Source of the DNA: Tidjanibacter sp.
GTDB taxonomy: Bacteria; Bacteroidota; Bacteroidia; Bacteroidales; Rikenellaceae
Direction: 5' to 3'
NCBI GenBank assembly: GCA_017628675.1
Contig: JAGBYS010000002.1
Coordinates: 1 to 17,033, forward strand
DNA length: 17,033 bases
Notes under the pieces: generated by a model
Databases searched by the model: none
Seen by the model: the letters and a program-made list of their open reading frames with translations, nothing else
What the model was told of the DNA's origin: nothing
Program-made: the position numbers and the translations under genes
In this document: piece by piece, positions 6,465-13,341 of the stretch
Layout: every line of letters begins with the position of its first letter
Numbering within the stretch: the first letter of the stretch is position 1

Positions 6465-9400
6465 ATGAAAAGCTATAAAAGAATCAACAACCTGCTTGGC
6501 TGGGCGACTTTTCTTCTCTCGGCCATAGCCTACATTCTCACCACCGAGCCCTCGGCAAGCTTCTGGGATTGTGGCGAGTTCATTCTCTCGTCCTACAAGA
6601 TGGAGGTTGGTCACCCTCCCGGTGCACCTCTGTTTATGATGCTCGCCAACTTCTTCACCCAGTTCTCCTTTGGCAATGTGGAGAATGTGGCCCTGATGGT
6701 CAACATTATGTCCTCGCTGGCGGCTGCCGCAACCATTATGTTCCTCTTCTGGACCATTACTCACATCTCTCGCAGGATGGTGTGTGGCCGCTCGGAGGAG
6801 CCCTCGCTGGGCAAGACTATCGCCATTATGGGTGCCGGCTTTGTGGGCGCAATGGCCTATGCCTTCACGGACACATTTTGGTTCTCGGCTGTGGAGGCGG
6901 AGGTCTATGCCCTCTCGTCGCTGATGACGGCGGTGGTTGTGTGGGCCATCCTCAAGTGGGAGGAGGCCGCCGACAAGAAGGGCAATGAGCGCTGGCTTAT
7001 CTTCATTGCCTATATGATGGGCCTCTCCATTGGCGTTCACATCCTTAACCTTCTGACCATCCCCGCTCTGGTCTTTGTCTACTACTTCCGCAAGACCCCC
7101 AAGGTGACCCCCAAAGGGCTCATTGTGGCAACGGCCATAAGCGGAGTGCTGATTCTCTTTCTGAACAGTATCATCATCCCCTATACCACCCAGATTGGTG
7201 CCTGGTTTGACCGTATGCTCAACTCGGTAGGTGTGCCCGTGAATGTGGGCTTTGCAATCTATGTGATTGTTCTCTTTGTGGCACTCGGCCTGGGCATCTG
7301 GCAGACCCAGAGGCGCAGTATGAGGCTTGCCAACCTGGCCCTTACGGCCCTCACGGTGATACTCATCGGCTACTCCTCCTATGCGTCGGTCATCATCCGC
7401 GCCTCGGCCAACCCTCCGATGAACTCCAACAACCCCGACAACCCATACTCACTCCTGTATCTGCTGAACCGTGAGCAGTATGAGGCGCAACCCATCATCT
7501 CGGGTGCCTCCTATGCAGCCCCCGTGTCGGACATCAAATATCGCACCAAGTACTATAAGAGTGAGGATGGCAAATATGTGGGCGAGAGGACCATCTCGGG
7601 CTATGACTACCCTGCCGAGTTCAAGTCGCTCTTCCCCCGTATGTGGTCGAGTCAGGACAGACACATCAAGGGCTATGAGTCGTGGGGTGAGGTCAAGGGT
7701 CGCCGCATAATCTACGACAGGGAGAGTTTCTGGGTGCCCACCTTCGGTGAGAACCTGCGTTACTTCTTCAACTATCAGCTCAACTTTATGTACTGGCGCT
7801 ACTTCCTCTGGAACTTCGTGGGTCGCCAGAGCGACAATCAGTCCGTGGGCGAGCTGACCGATGGCAACTGGATCTCGGGTATCAAGGCCATAGACGAGGC
7901 TATGGTGGGCCCACAGGACAGCCTGCCCGACCAGATGCGCAACAATAAGGCACGCAACCGCTACTACTTCCTGCCACTACTCCTGGGCCTTATGGGCCTC
8001 TTCTGGCAGCTCTCGCGCAACCCCCGCTACTTCTCGGTGGTGATGTGGCTCTTCTTGATGATGGGCGTAGTGCTGGTTGTCTATTTCAACTCGCCTCCCG
8101 GTGAGCCCCGTGAGAGGGATTATGTCTATGCCGGCTCCTTCTATGCCTTCTCGATGTGGATAGGCTTCGGCGTACTGGCCTTGGTGGAGTGGGCCCGCAA
8201 GGTACTCACTAAGGGCGAGGTGGCACCCGCTGTAGTGGCCGTTGTGGTGGCCCTCTCGGTGCCCACAATCCTCTGTGCCGAGAACTGGGACGACCACGAC
8301 CGCAGTGGCCGCTATGTGATGCGCGATATGGGCTACAACTACCTCCAGACCGTATTGCCCAACTCCATCATCATCAACTATGGCGACAACGACTCCTACC
8401 CTATGTGGTACAATCAGGAGGTCGAGAACATAAGGCCCGATGTGAGGATTATGAACCAGAGCTATCTGGGTGGCGGCTGGTACATCGAGCAGATGAAACG
8501 CCGTCTGAACGAGAGCGACCCCGTGCCCTTCTCGATGCCTCAGAGCAAGTATATGTTTGGCAACTTCGACTACATCTTCGTTCAGGACATCGTGGACTAC
8601 CGTGTGGATCTGGCACAGGCGATGGCTGTCGTAAGGAGCGAGAACCCCAACACCAAGCTCCTGCTGGACGAGAACGACCCAGAAAGTCTTACCTTCGACT
8701 TTATGCCTCAGCACAAACTCTCGCTGCCCGTGGATAAGGAGAATGTTCTGGCAGCAGGCATCGTCAAGCCCGAGGATGCACACCTCATCCTCGACCACCT
8801 GGAACTCGACATCAAGGGTCAGACCCTCGAGAAACCCGAGGTTATGATTCTCGATATGCTTGCCAACTTCGACTGGAAGAGGCCTATCTACTTCGTGCAG
8901 CCCAACCTGCTCAGCAACCTGGGCCTTGGCGACTACCTCCAGTACGACGGCTTCGCCTATCGTCTGGTGCCCATCAAGACCCCCGTGGAGAGTGCTGCCG
9001 AGATGGGTCGCATCGACACCGACTACCTCTACCACAACCTTATGGAGGTCTATCGCTATGGCAATGTAGCCGACCCCGATGTCTATGTCGATAACTTCTC
9101 GCGCTACAACCTCACCTCCATACAGGCTCGCAGCGCCTTTGCCCGTCTGGCCGAGGCCCTCATCAAGGAGGGTGACACCCAGAGGGCGCTTCAGGTGCTC
9201 GACCGTGGCATTGAGGTGCTCCCCTTCGAGAAGCTCCCCCACGGCTATCAGTCCTTCGCCTACATCGACGCCTACTACACCGCAGGCGACATCGAAAAGG
9301 GCGACAAGCTCGCACGCGAGTTTGCCAACCAGCTGACGCAGTTCCTCTACCACTACTTCACCTTCCCCGACCGTCTGCAGCCACTCATCTATGACCAGAT

Positions 9401-9629
9401 GATGGACGAGTATCAGTACCTCCACCACCTGATCTACTCCGTGCTCCTGCCCCACGACCGTATGGAGTTGGTGAACGAGTGTGGCAAGTCGCTCGACATC
9501 GTGGATCTCTTCTTCGGCATTGTCTACGACGAGAGTGGCAAGGCGGAGGACACGGGCATTGTGGTCAACGACCGCACCCGCCAGGAGTTCCTCCAGAGCA
9601 TCGAGGGACACTTTGTAATTGAGAGTTGA
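6465..9629 (+). CDS. DUF2723 membrane protein, TMEM260-like GT-C O-mannosyltransferase homologue
   Basis: This 1054-residue protein has many membrane helices between about residues 11-312 and 500-605, with soluble parts between and after them. The first loop carries SFWDCGEF (Asp35, Glu38) and VGHPPGAPLF at 48-57. This is the acidic and HPPG signature of DUF2723, a GT-C family that includes human TMEM260, an O-mannosyltransferase. A lipid-linked sugar donor and a periplasmic protein acceptor are therefore likely. The C-terminal half has a NYGDNDSYPMWY segment near 637 and TPR-like helices near 888-960. I chose the ATG at 6465 over an in-frame GTG at 6441 because the -7 element ends at 6429, which puts the GTG almost at the transcription start. 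The last codons and the stop lie in a heptad repeat. Confidence 0.85.
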   Translation: MKSYKRINNLLGWATFLLSAIAYILTTEPSASFWDCGEFILSSYKMEVGHPPGAPLFMMLANFFTQFSFGNVENVALMVNIMSSLAAAATIMFLFWTITHISRRMVCGRSEEPSLGKTIAIMGAGFVGAMAYAFTDTFWFSAVEAEVYALSSLMTAVVVWAILKWEEAADKKGNERWLIFIAYMMGLSIGVHILNLLTIPALVFVYYFRKTPKVTPKGLIVATAISGVLILFLNSIIIPYTTQIGAWFDRMLNSVGVPVNVGFAIYVIVLFVALGLGIWQTQRRSMRLANLALTALTVILIGYSSYASVIIRASANPPMNSNNPDNPYSLLYLLNREQYEAQPIISGASYAAPVSDIKYRTKYYKSEDGKYVGERTISGYDYPAEFKSLFPRMWSSQDRHIKGYESWGEVKGRRIIYDRESFWVPTFGENLRYFFNYQLNFMYWRYFLWNFVGRQSDNQSVGELTDGNWISGIKAIDEAMVGPQDSLPDQMRNNKARNRYYFLPLLLGLMGLFWQLSRNPRYFSVVMWLFLMMGVVLVVYFNSPPGEPRERDYVYAGSFYAFSMWIGFGVLALVEWARKVLTKGEVAPAVVAVVVALSVPTILCAENWDDHDRSGRYVMRDMGYNYLQTVLPNSIIINYGDNDSYPMWYNQEVENIRPDVRIMNQSYLGGGWYIEQMKRRLNESDPVPFSMPQSKYMFGNFDYIFVQDIVDYRVDLAQAMAVVRSENPNTKLLLDENDPESLTFDFMPQHKLSLPVDKENVLAAGIVKPEDAHLILDHLELDIKGQTLEKPEVMILDMLANFDWKRPIYFVQPNLLSNLGLGDYLQYDGFAYRLVPIKTPVESAAEMGRIDTDYLYHNLMEVYRYGNVADPDVYVDNFSRYNLTSIQARSAFARLAEALIKEGDTQRALQVLDRGIEVLPFEKLPHGYQSFAYIDAYYTAGDIEKGDKLAREFANQLTQFLYHYFTFPDRLQPLIYDQMMDEYQYLHHLIYSVLLPHDRMELVNECGKSLDIVDLFFGIVYDESGKAEDTGIVVNDRTRQEFLQSIEGHFVIES

Positions 9630-9638
9630 AAATTGAAA
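9618..9638. repeat. Heptad array overlapping the DUF2723 stop codon
   Basis: Three 7-mers (ATTGAGA, GTTGAAA, ATTGAAA) match the arrays at 4279 and 4516. They begin within the coding sequence, so the final residues and the TGA stop (9627-9629) are repeat-derived. Confidence 0.8.
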
Positions 9639-9740
9639 ATGGGAGAAATGGGAGAGATGGGAGTTTCCAAAAAAAACTCAAATTCCCTTTATAATTTTGA
9701 ATTTTGAATTTCTTTTGGCCCTTTTAGCCCTTTTGGCCCT
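9638..9740. repeat. Short tandem repeats of period 9 and 7 in the gap after the DUF2723 gene
   Basis: Three arrays follow each other. At 9638-9663 the 9-mer AATGGGAGA occurs almost three times. At 9693-9712 the 7-mer AATTTTG occurs twice plus a partial unit. At 9713-9740 the 9-mer TTTTGGCCC/TTTTAGCCC occurs three times. A TAATTTTG match to the -7 element at 9692-9699 lies in the middle and could serve the hydrolase gene at 9831, but its -33 partner is weak. Confidence 0.7.
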
Positions 9741-9802
9741 TTCCCTCCCCTAACTTAGGGAAGGGTGGGCAAAGCCCGGGAGATGTCTGCATGCGTTACA
9801 CC

Positions 9803-9823
9803 TTAGACTTTAGACGATAGACA
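9803..9823. repeat. Heptad array TTAGACN upstream of the secreted hydrolase gene
   Basis: Units TTAGACT, TTAGACG and ATAGACA end 7 bases before the start codon at 9831. The 15-mer at 9801-9815 is identical to 4650-4664. Confidence 0.75.
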
Positions 9824-9830
9824 AAAAGCA

Positions 9831-10961
9831 ATGAAGCGCCTATTTACCATAGTGATTGCCACACTGTTGGCGGTGGCGACGCTCTCGGCCCAGGAGGTCG
9901 TGGACAGGTTGCCGCGTGGCTGGCAGCCCCAGACCTCTTTCCCTATGGCCTGGAGTGGTGAGGGCGACTTCGAGGCGTGGCGCACGGCGGCCCGAGAGAA
10001 GATTGTGGAGCTTATGGGTCTGGCTCCCACCGAGCCCACCTCCACCTCCTATCGCACCCTGGCCTCCGAGAGGCGCGATGGCTACACCGCCCACAAGATT
10101 GAGTTTGAGATATCGCGCAACAACTTTGTGAGGGCCTACCTCCTGGTGCCCGATGGCGAGGGCCCCTTCCCTGCCCTTGTGGCGCTCCACGACCACGGAG
10201 CCAAGTTCTCCATCGGCAAGGAGAAGATGATCCGCCCCATAGCCGAAAGCCCCGAGGTGGTGGCCGAGGCCGAGGAGTGGGTCAAGAAAAACTACGACGG
10301 CATCTTCACGGGCGACTGGTTCGCCTCGCAGGGCTATGTCGTACTCGCTATTGACGCCCTAATGTGGGGCAACCGTGGCGAGGGTGAGGATGGACGCCAG
10401 ACACGCTACGACACCCAGCAGGCTGTGGCCTCCAACTGCCTCAAGTTGGGCACCACACTCGTGGGCATAATCACCTGGGACGACCTCCGTAGCATAGATT
10501 TCCTTGCGGCTCAGGAGTTTGTGGTGGCCGACCGCATAGGCCTCTATGGTCACTCTATGGGTGGCCACAGGGCGTGGATGGCAGCCGCTCTGAGCGACAA
10601 GGTCCGTGCCGTGGCCTCGGTGTGCTGGATGGCCACCTCCGAGGCGCTCCTGCAGTCGGGCAACAACGAGCTCAAGGGTGGCTCGGCCTTTTCAATGCAG
10701 ATACCTATGGTGAGTCGCTGGCTCGACAACCCCGACATAGCCTCACTCGCCTGTCCCCGTGCGGCACTCTTCATCTCGGGCACCGAGGATAAACTCTTCC
10801 CCGCAGGTGTCCGTGAGGCATACGAAAAGATGGCTCTGGTGTGGCAATCCCAGGGTGCCGAGGAGATGTTCCACTACAGCCTCTACCCCTCGCCCCACTA
10901 CTTCGGCACCCAGATGCAACAAGAGGTGGCCGACTTCTTCGCCCGCCACCTCTCAAAATAG
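9831..10961 (+). CDS. Secreted alpha/beta hydrolase (dienelactone hydrolase / acetyl-xylan-esterase-like)
   Basis: This 376-residue protein starts with a signal peptide, MKRLFTIVIATLLAVATLSA, with likely cleavage after SA at 20. The mature part is one hydrolase domain: ALHDHG at 118-123 for the oxyanion hole, the nucleophile elbow GHSMGG with Ser242, Asp320 in SGTEDKLFP, and His356 in PSPHYFG. An insertion with KNYDGIFTGDWFASQGYVVL precedes the core DALMWGNRGEGE segment. This pattern resembles Bacteroidetes hydrolases annotated as dienelactone hydrolase or Abhydrolase_7, many of which sit near polysaccharide genes; a carbohydrate-ester substrate is plausible but unproven. It lies 201 bp after the DUF2723 gene, separated by repeats, and probably has its own promoter. 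It converges with the small genes at 10987-12191. Confidence 0.85.
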   Translation: MKRLFTIVIATLLAVATLSAQEVVDRLPRGWQPQTSFPMAWSGEGDFEAWRTAAREKIVELMGLAPTEPTSTSYRTLASERRDGYTAHKIEFEISRNNFVRAYLLVPDGEGPFPALVALHDHGAKFSIGKEKMIRPIAESPEVVAEAEEWVKKNYDGIFTGDWFASQGYVVLAIDALMWGNRGEGEDGRQTRYDTQQAVASNCLKLGTTLVGIITWDDLRSIDFLAAQEFVVADRIGLYGHSMGGHRAWMAAALSDKVRAVASVCWMATSEALLQSGNNELKGGSAFSMQIPMVSRWLDNPDIASLACPRAALFISGTEDKLFPAGVREAYEKMALVWQSQGAEEMFHYSLYPSPHYFGTQMQQEVADFFARHLSK

Positions 10962-10986
10962 CTCTCAACCCAGAGAGCAACACGCG

Positions 10987-11079
10987 CTACTTGTAGTCAT
11001 CGAAGAGACTCCTATGCCCCGTGAGATACAAAAGCACATTGATTACAAGGCCGATAACAACAATCACTTTCAATATCAT
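10987..11079 (-). CDS. Putative 30-residue single-pass membrane peptide
   Basis: An ATG at 11079 opens a 30-codon frame ending in TAG at 10987. The peptide begins MILKVIVVIGLVINVLLYL, a clear transmembrane helix, and ends with a short polar tail, TGHRSLFDDYK. The start lies 13 bases after the stop of the 82-residue gene on the same strand, so it looks like the last gene of that operon. The hydrophobic helix flanked by a charged tail is unlikely for random frame, but at this length homology is needed for proof. Confidence 0.5.
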   Translation of the reverse strand: MILKVIVVIGLVINVLLYLTGHRSLFDDYK

Positions 11080-11092
11080 AACACAAACATCT

Positions 11093-11341
11093 CTATTTAG
11101 GGTTATTAAATCTGCCCCACCTGTGGTCTATCTCCCGCCAATACTCCCTACCCTCGGGGGTGGCGGCCCAATCGAAGGCGTGACACAAGACATATTCGGG
11201 CTCACCCGCCTCCCACAGTTTCTCGTCCAGAGCCGTGAAGGCGTTGAAGCGGTAGAAGGCGATATCGAAGGCCTCCTCGCACCCTTCGGCCCGCAGGAAC
11301 GAGCGAAAGTGGTCATATGTGGGCCACGAGGCTAATCCCAT
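11093..11341 (-). CDS. Hypothetical 82-residue acidic, aromatic-rich protein
   Basis: This small soluble protein is rich in Trp, Phe, Tyr, Asp and Glu, with segments AFDWAATPEGREYWREID and HFRSFLRAEG that look helical. I do not recognise the family. Its ATG overlaps the last 10 bases of the zinc-ribbon gene, so the two are translationally coupled and probably expressed at a fixed ratio. There is no signal peptide or membrane segment. The coupling suggests a partner role with the zinc-ribbon protein. Confidence 0.75.
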   Translation of the reverse strand: MGLASWPTYDHFRSFLRAEGCEEAFDIAFYRFNAFTALDEKLWEAGEPEYVLCHAFDWAATPEGREYWREIDHRWGRFNNPK

Positions 11342-11538
11342 AGAATCACATCCTTCAGTTTGTAGATAAAATCCTTATCCTGAGGATTGTAGCGCTGATT
11401 ACACGCAGGGCAGAAGAAGGGGGCTCGCTCGTCGCTCACATCGCCACACCCCACACACGCATACACAAACCCCACGCCCGCCTGGTGCTCAAACTCCACA
11501 CCGCACTTCTCGCAGTGCACTCTATAAATCACTCCCAT
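11332..11538 (-). CDS. Small six-cysteine zinc-ribbon protein
   Basis: This 68-residue protein starts at the ATG at 11538 (MGVIYRVHCEKCG), 4 bases after the stop of the upstream gene. An extended frame starting at 11649 runs through that gene and is not credible. Three CxxC pairs are visible: CEKC near residues 9-12, CVGC near 28-31 and CPAC near 42-45. They could bind one zinc as a rubredoxin-like or zinc-ribbon knuckle, with a spare pair. Small proteins of this kind may bind nucleic acids or act as assembly partners; the function is unknown. It overlaps the next gene by 10 bases. Confidence 0.75.
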   Translation of the reverse strand: MGVIYRVHCEKCGVEFEHQAGVGFVYACVGCGDVSDERAPFFCPACNQRYNPQDKDFIYKLKDVILWD

Positions 11539-11542
11539 AGCG

Positions 11543-11944
11543 CTATCGGTCGCAGATTTTAACAGCGGGCACGGTCTTGTAGTTACCCGCCTTAGTTGGA
11601 TACTGATAGGTGCCCACCTGACGCACAAACTTGCCCTGTGGCACCTCAATTATCTGGTCGTCGTAGTAGTGTACACCCTCGTCAACAAGGAAGAGCACAA
11701 CCATACCAAAATAGGTGCCGTGGCCACTCGAAGCATTTGCCAACGCATTGCCACCACCGACCACCTGCAGGACCTCATAGGAGGGGCTTGTCATAACCTC
11801 GCCCGCCTGGTCAAAGAGTGTGAGGCCGGGAATCTTGGTCGTGTGGGAGTTCGACTTCATACCTGCTGCCACCATCAACAATACCAAAAAGAGAACCGCT
11901 GCACCCGAAACGAAACCTAAAATAAATACTACATACTTTTTCAT
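11543..11944 (-). CDS. Hypothetical membrane-anchored exported protein
   Basis: This 133-residue protein starts MKKYVVFILGFVSGAAVLFL, a long hydrophobic helix (4-28) that would act as an uncleaved signal anchor, leaving about 105 residues outside the cytoplasm. The outer part has FDQAGEVM near 44-51, YEVLQVVGGGNALA near 56-69 and a GKFVRQVGTYQYPTKAG segment near 103-119, rich in Val, Gly and Tyr and probably a small beta domain. I do not recognise a named family. It begins 22 bases after the upstream 74-residue gene and ends 4 bases before the zinc-ribbon gene, so it is a mid-operon gene. Confidence 0.8.
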   Translation of the reverse strand: MKKYVVFILGFVSGAAVLFLVLLMVAAGMKSNSHTTKIPGLTLFDQAGEVMTSPSYEVLQVVGGGNALANASSGHGTYFGMVVLFLVDEGVHYYDDQIIEVPQGKFVRQVGTYQYPTKAGNYKTVPAVKICDR

Positions 11945-11966
11945 AATATATTGATTTTTAATTAAT

Positions 11967-12191
11967 TTAGTACTCTAATGAAAATAATGTAACTATAATA
12001 ACGATAGCCACAAACAGAAACATCAAATTGAGGAGTCGCTTGAGTTGTTTCTTTGTCTTGGGGTCGAATTCTGGATTTATAAAAACCATCATAAAATCCT
12101 GATATTTTAGTGTTAAACTTGCTAATGGGTTGTTAATCTGCGCCTCAGCCGAAGAGGATGTCACCACGCTCTCATCTATCCTCACCGACAT
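11967..12191 (-). CDS. Hypothetical 74-residue protein with a C-terminal membrane helix
   Basis: The ATG at 12191 gives MSVRIDESVV, about 45 bases after the predicted transcription start. A longer frame from 12275 would read through the regulator's terminator and is rejected. A soluble N-terminal part of about 45 residues (Ser-rich, then LKYQDFMMVFINPEFDP) is followed by a basic stretch, KTKKQLKRLL, and a hydrophobic helix, LMFLFVAIVIIVTLF, close to the C-terminus. That is the layout of a tail-anchored inner-membrane protein with the N-terminus in the cytoplasm. It is the first gene of the small-gene operon, and its promoter overlaps a palindrome shared with the upstream region of the WYL regulator gene. 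Confidence 0.65.
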   Translation of the reverse strand: MSVRIDESVVTSSSAEAQINNPLASLTLKYQDFMMVFINPEFDPKTKKQLKRLLNLMFLFVAIVIIVTLFSLEY

Positions 12192-12201
12192 TTGGCCATA
12201 C

Positions 12202-12241
12202 AAAAAAAGTCCCGACAACGCTCTTGCTGCATTGTCGGGAC
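12202..12241 (-). terminator. Intrinsic terminator of the WYL regulator gene
   Basis: GTCCCGACAA (from 12241) and TTGTCGGGAC (ending at 12209) form a perfect 10-bp stem followed by seven T on the minus strand. It lies about 40 bases after the regulator's stop codon. Its 5' arm coincides with the transcription start region of the next gene. Confidence 0.85.
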
Positions 12242-12248
12242 AAAGGTA
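12241..12248 (-). promoter_or_regulatory. -7 element (TACCTTTG) for the small-gene operon
   Basis: This perfect TAnnTTTG match ends on the first base of the terminator's 5' arm. A transcript beginning 4-6 bases later would lack half of that arm, so it should not terminate there. The -33 region falls within the palindrome at 12259-12275. Confidence 0.6.
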
Positions 12249-12258
12249 AGGGGCTGTT

Positions 12259-12275
12259 TTGACAACTTCTGTCAA
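12259..12275. promoter_or_regulatory. Palindrome TTGACA-N5-TGTCAA, candidate operator
   Basis: The 17-bp sequence TTGACAACTTCTGTCAA is a perfect 6+6 inverted repeat. It lies 3 bases past the regulator's stop codon, over the -33 region of the small-gene promoter. The same half-sites with a 6-base spacer occur at 13300-13317 upstream of the regulator gene. I found no third copy in the window. Confidence 0.6.
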
Positions 12276-12278
12276 TGG

Positions 12279-13196
12279 CTATTTTTCTTCGTGATAAATC
12301 GTATTTTTTAGCGCCTCGATTTTTCCTTTGATATACTCCTCAAAGTCGGGCGAGAGGATGCGGATGTCGTGCATAAGGCCCAGGGTGAAGCGGCCGATGC
12401 CCGCATAGTCGCAGACCGCAGTATCCAGGAGCCAATGCCCCTGGTCAATTGGGGTGAGGTCGCGCGTTGCGAGTGGGTACTCCTCCACCAGGAGATTGTG
12501 GGCCATCATACCGAGTTCGAGTTGCACCCTGCGCTGCTCGAAGCCCGTGATACGGAAGATGTCGATGTAGCCCTCGTGGTGTTCGGCCCCACTCTGCCAC
12601 CCCTCTGCCAAAACCTCCACCGAGCCGATGCGGGCCGTGTTGAAGAGTTTATTTTTGCCCGACTCCGGCTCATAGCACCACACCTGGACATAGTTCGTGG
12701 TAAAGCCAAAGGGCTCAACGAGCCTATCACGCACAATACCCGTATGGGAGGATGCGTAGCGCCTCAAGATTACCTGCCTGCGCCCACCGATGGCCTCCAC
12801 CAAGCGGTTGACATTCACGGCGTTCTTGCCCTCCACGACGCACTCCGCAAGCGAGGTGCAGTTATAGACCGAGGTGAGTTTCTTGCGCAGATTTTGCTTA
12901 ATGACATTGGTGTTGTCGAGCCCCTCAATGAGTTGATTTACGATGTAGGCCTCCTCGTCGGTGAAGTGGATAAGCTGCGAAATCTCCTTGAAGTAGCGGC
13001 TCTCCTTGCCGAGTCGGTAGATACCCCCCTCCTTGCGTTGCACCACAAAACCCGCCTCCTTGAAGGTGTCGATGTAGCGATAGACCGAACGGTAGGAGGT
13101 GCCAAGTCGCTCGGCCATATCCTCCACGGTGTAGTTGTTGTTGCCCGTCATCATCTTCATCAGACGCAGCACTCGCTCAATTTTCGGCTGTTCCAT
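12279..13196 (-). CDS. HTH/WYL-domain transcriptional regulator
   Basis: This 305-residue cytoplasmic protein has an N-terminal winged helix-turn-helix at about 5-60 (YTVEDMAERLGTSYRSVYRY then AGFVV). A WYL-type sensor region around 125-215 is recognisable from RDRLVEPFGFTTNYVQVWCYE and LFNTARI, followed by a C-terminal extension. The literal W-Y-L triplet is not kept; NYVQVWCYE stands in its place. WYL proteins sense nucleic acids, nucleotides or other small ligands and act as repressors or activators. A candidate promoter (TAACTTTG at 13234-13241) and a palindrome at 13300-13317 lie upstream, and a near-identical palindrome lies just past the stop codon, so self-regulation and control of the small-gene operon are plausible. 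A strong terminator ends the gene. Confidence 0.8.
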   Translation of the reverse strand: MEQPKIERVLRLMKMMTGNNNYTVEDMAERLGTSYRSVYRYIDTFKEAGFVVQRKEGGIYRLGKESRYFKEISQLIHFTDEEAYIVNQLIEGLDNTNVIKQNLRKKLTSVYNCTSLAECVVEGKNAVNVNRLVEAIGGRRQVILRRYASSHTGIVRDRLVEPFGFTTNYVQVWCYEPESGKNKLFNTARIGSVEVLAEGWQSGAEHHEGYIDIFRITGFEQRRVQLELGMMAHNLLVEEYPLATRDLTPIDQGHWLLDTAVCDYAGIGRFTLGLMHDIRILSPDFEEYIKGKIEALKNTIYHEEK

Positions 13197-13233
13197 ATCA
13201 CTCTCCGCAAGGCCATTAGAGTCCCTCGGCCCC

Positions 13234-13241
13234 CAAAGTTA
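13234..13241 (-). promoter_or_regulatory. -7 element (TAACTTTG) of the WYL regulator gene
   Basis: A perfect TAnnTTTG match lies 38 bases upstream of the start codon on the minus strand. I do not see a good -33 partner, so confidence is moderate. Confidence 0.5.
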
Positions 13242-13268
13242 TGAAATTTTCTCGTTGCTCCCTCGCCT

Positions 13269-13296
13269 TTGGGCCACAAAATACCACAAGGCCCAA
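13269..13296. promoter_or_regulatory. Inverted repeat TTGGGCC-N14-GGCCCAA upstream of the WYL gene
   Basis: Two perfect 7-bp arms flank 14 AT-rich bases between the candidate operator and the candidate promoter of the regulator gene. It could be an RNA hairpin, if transcription starts further upstream, or a second protein-binding site. Confidence 0.4.
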
Positions 13297-13299
13297 CAA

Positions 13300-13317
13300 T
13301 TGACATACATCTGTCAA
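13300..13317. promoter_or_regulatory. Palindrome TTGACA-N6-TGTCAA, candidate operator
   Basis: TTGACATACATCTGTCAA has the same half-sites as 12259-12275 with one more spacer base. It lies about 60 bases upstream of the regulator's -7 element and 25 bases past the amylase terminator, in DNA that can only serve the regulator gene. Confidence 0.6.
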
Positions 13318-13341
13318 AAAAACCTTCGCCACAAAAGCAAC

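Noticed and set aside
7977..9611. 544-codon minus-strand open frame antisense to the DUF2723 gene
   Set aside because: It is long but has no family features, and its Val/His/Leu-rich translation matches the other antisense shadows.
11021..11335. Plus-strand open frame opposite the 82-residue gene
   Set aside because: It has no start context or domain, and the minus-strand frames are coupled and tightly packed.
11539..11649. N-terminal extension of the zinc-ribbon protein
   Set aside because: It overlaps the preceding gene out of frame; the ATG at 11538 gives normal 4-base operon spacing.
12192..12275. 28-residue N-terminal extension of the 74-residue gene
   Set aside because: It would be encoded by the regulator's terminator hairpin and the candidate operator, upstream of the predicted transcription start.
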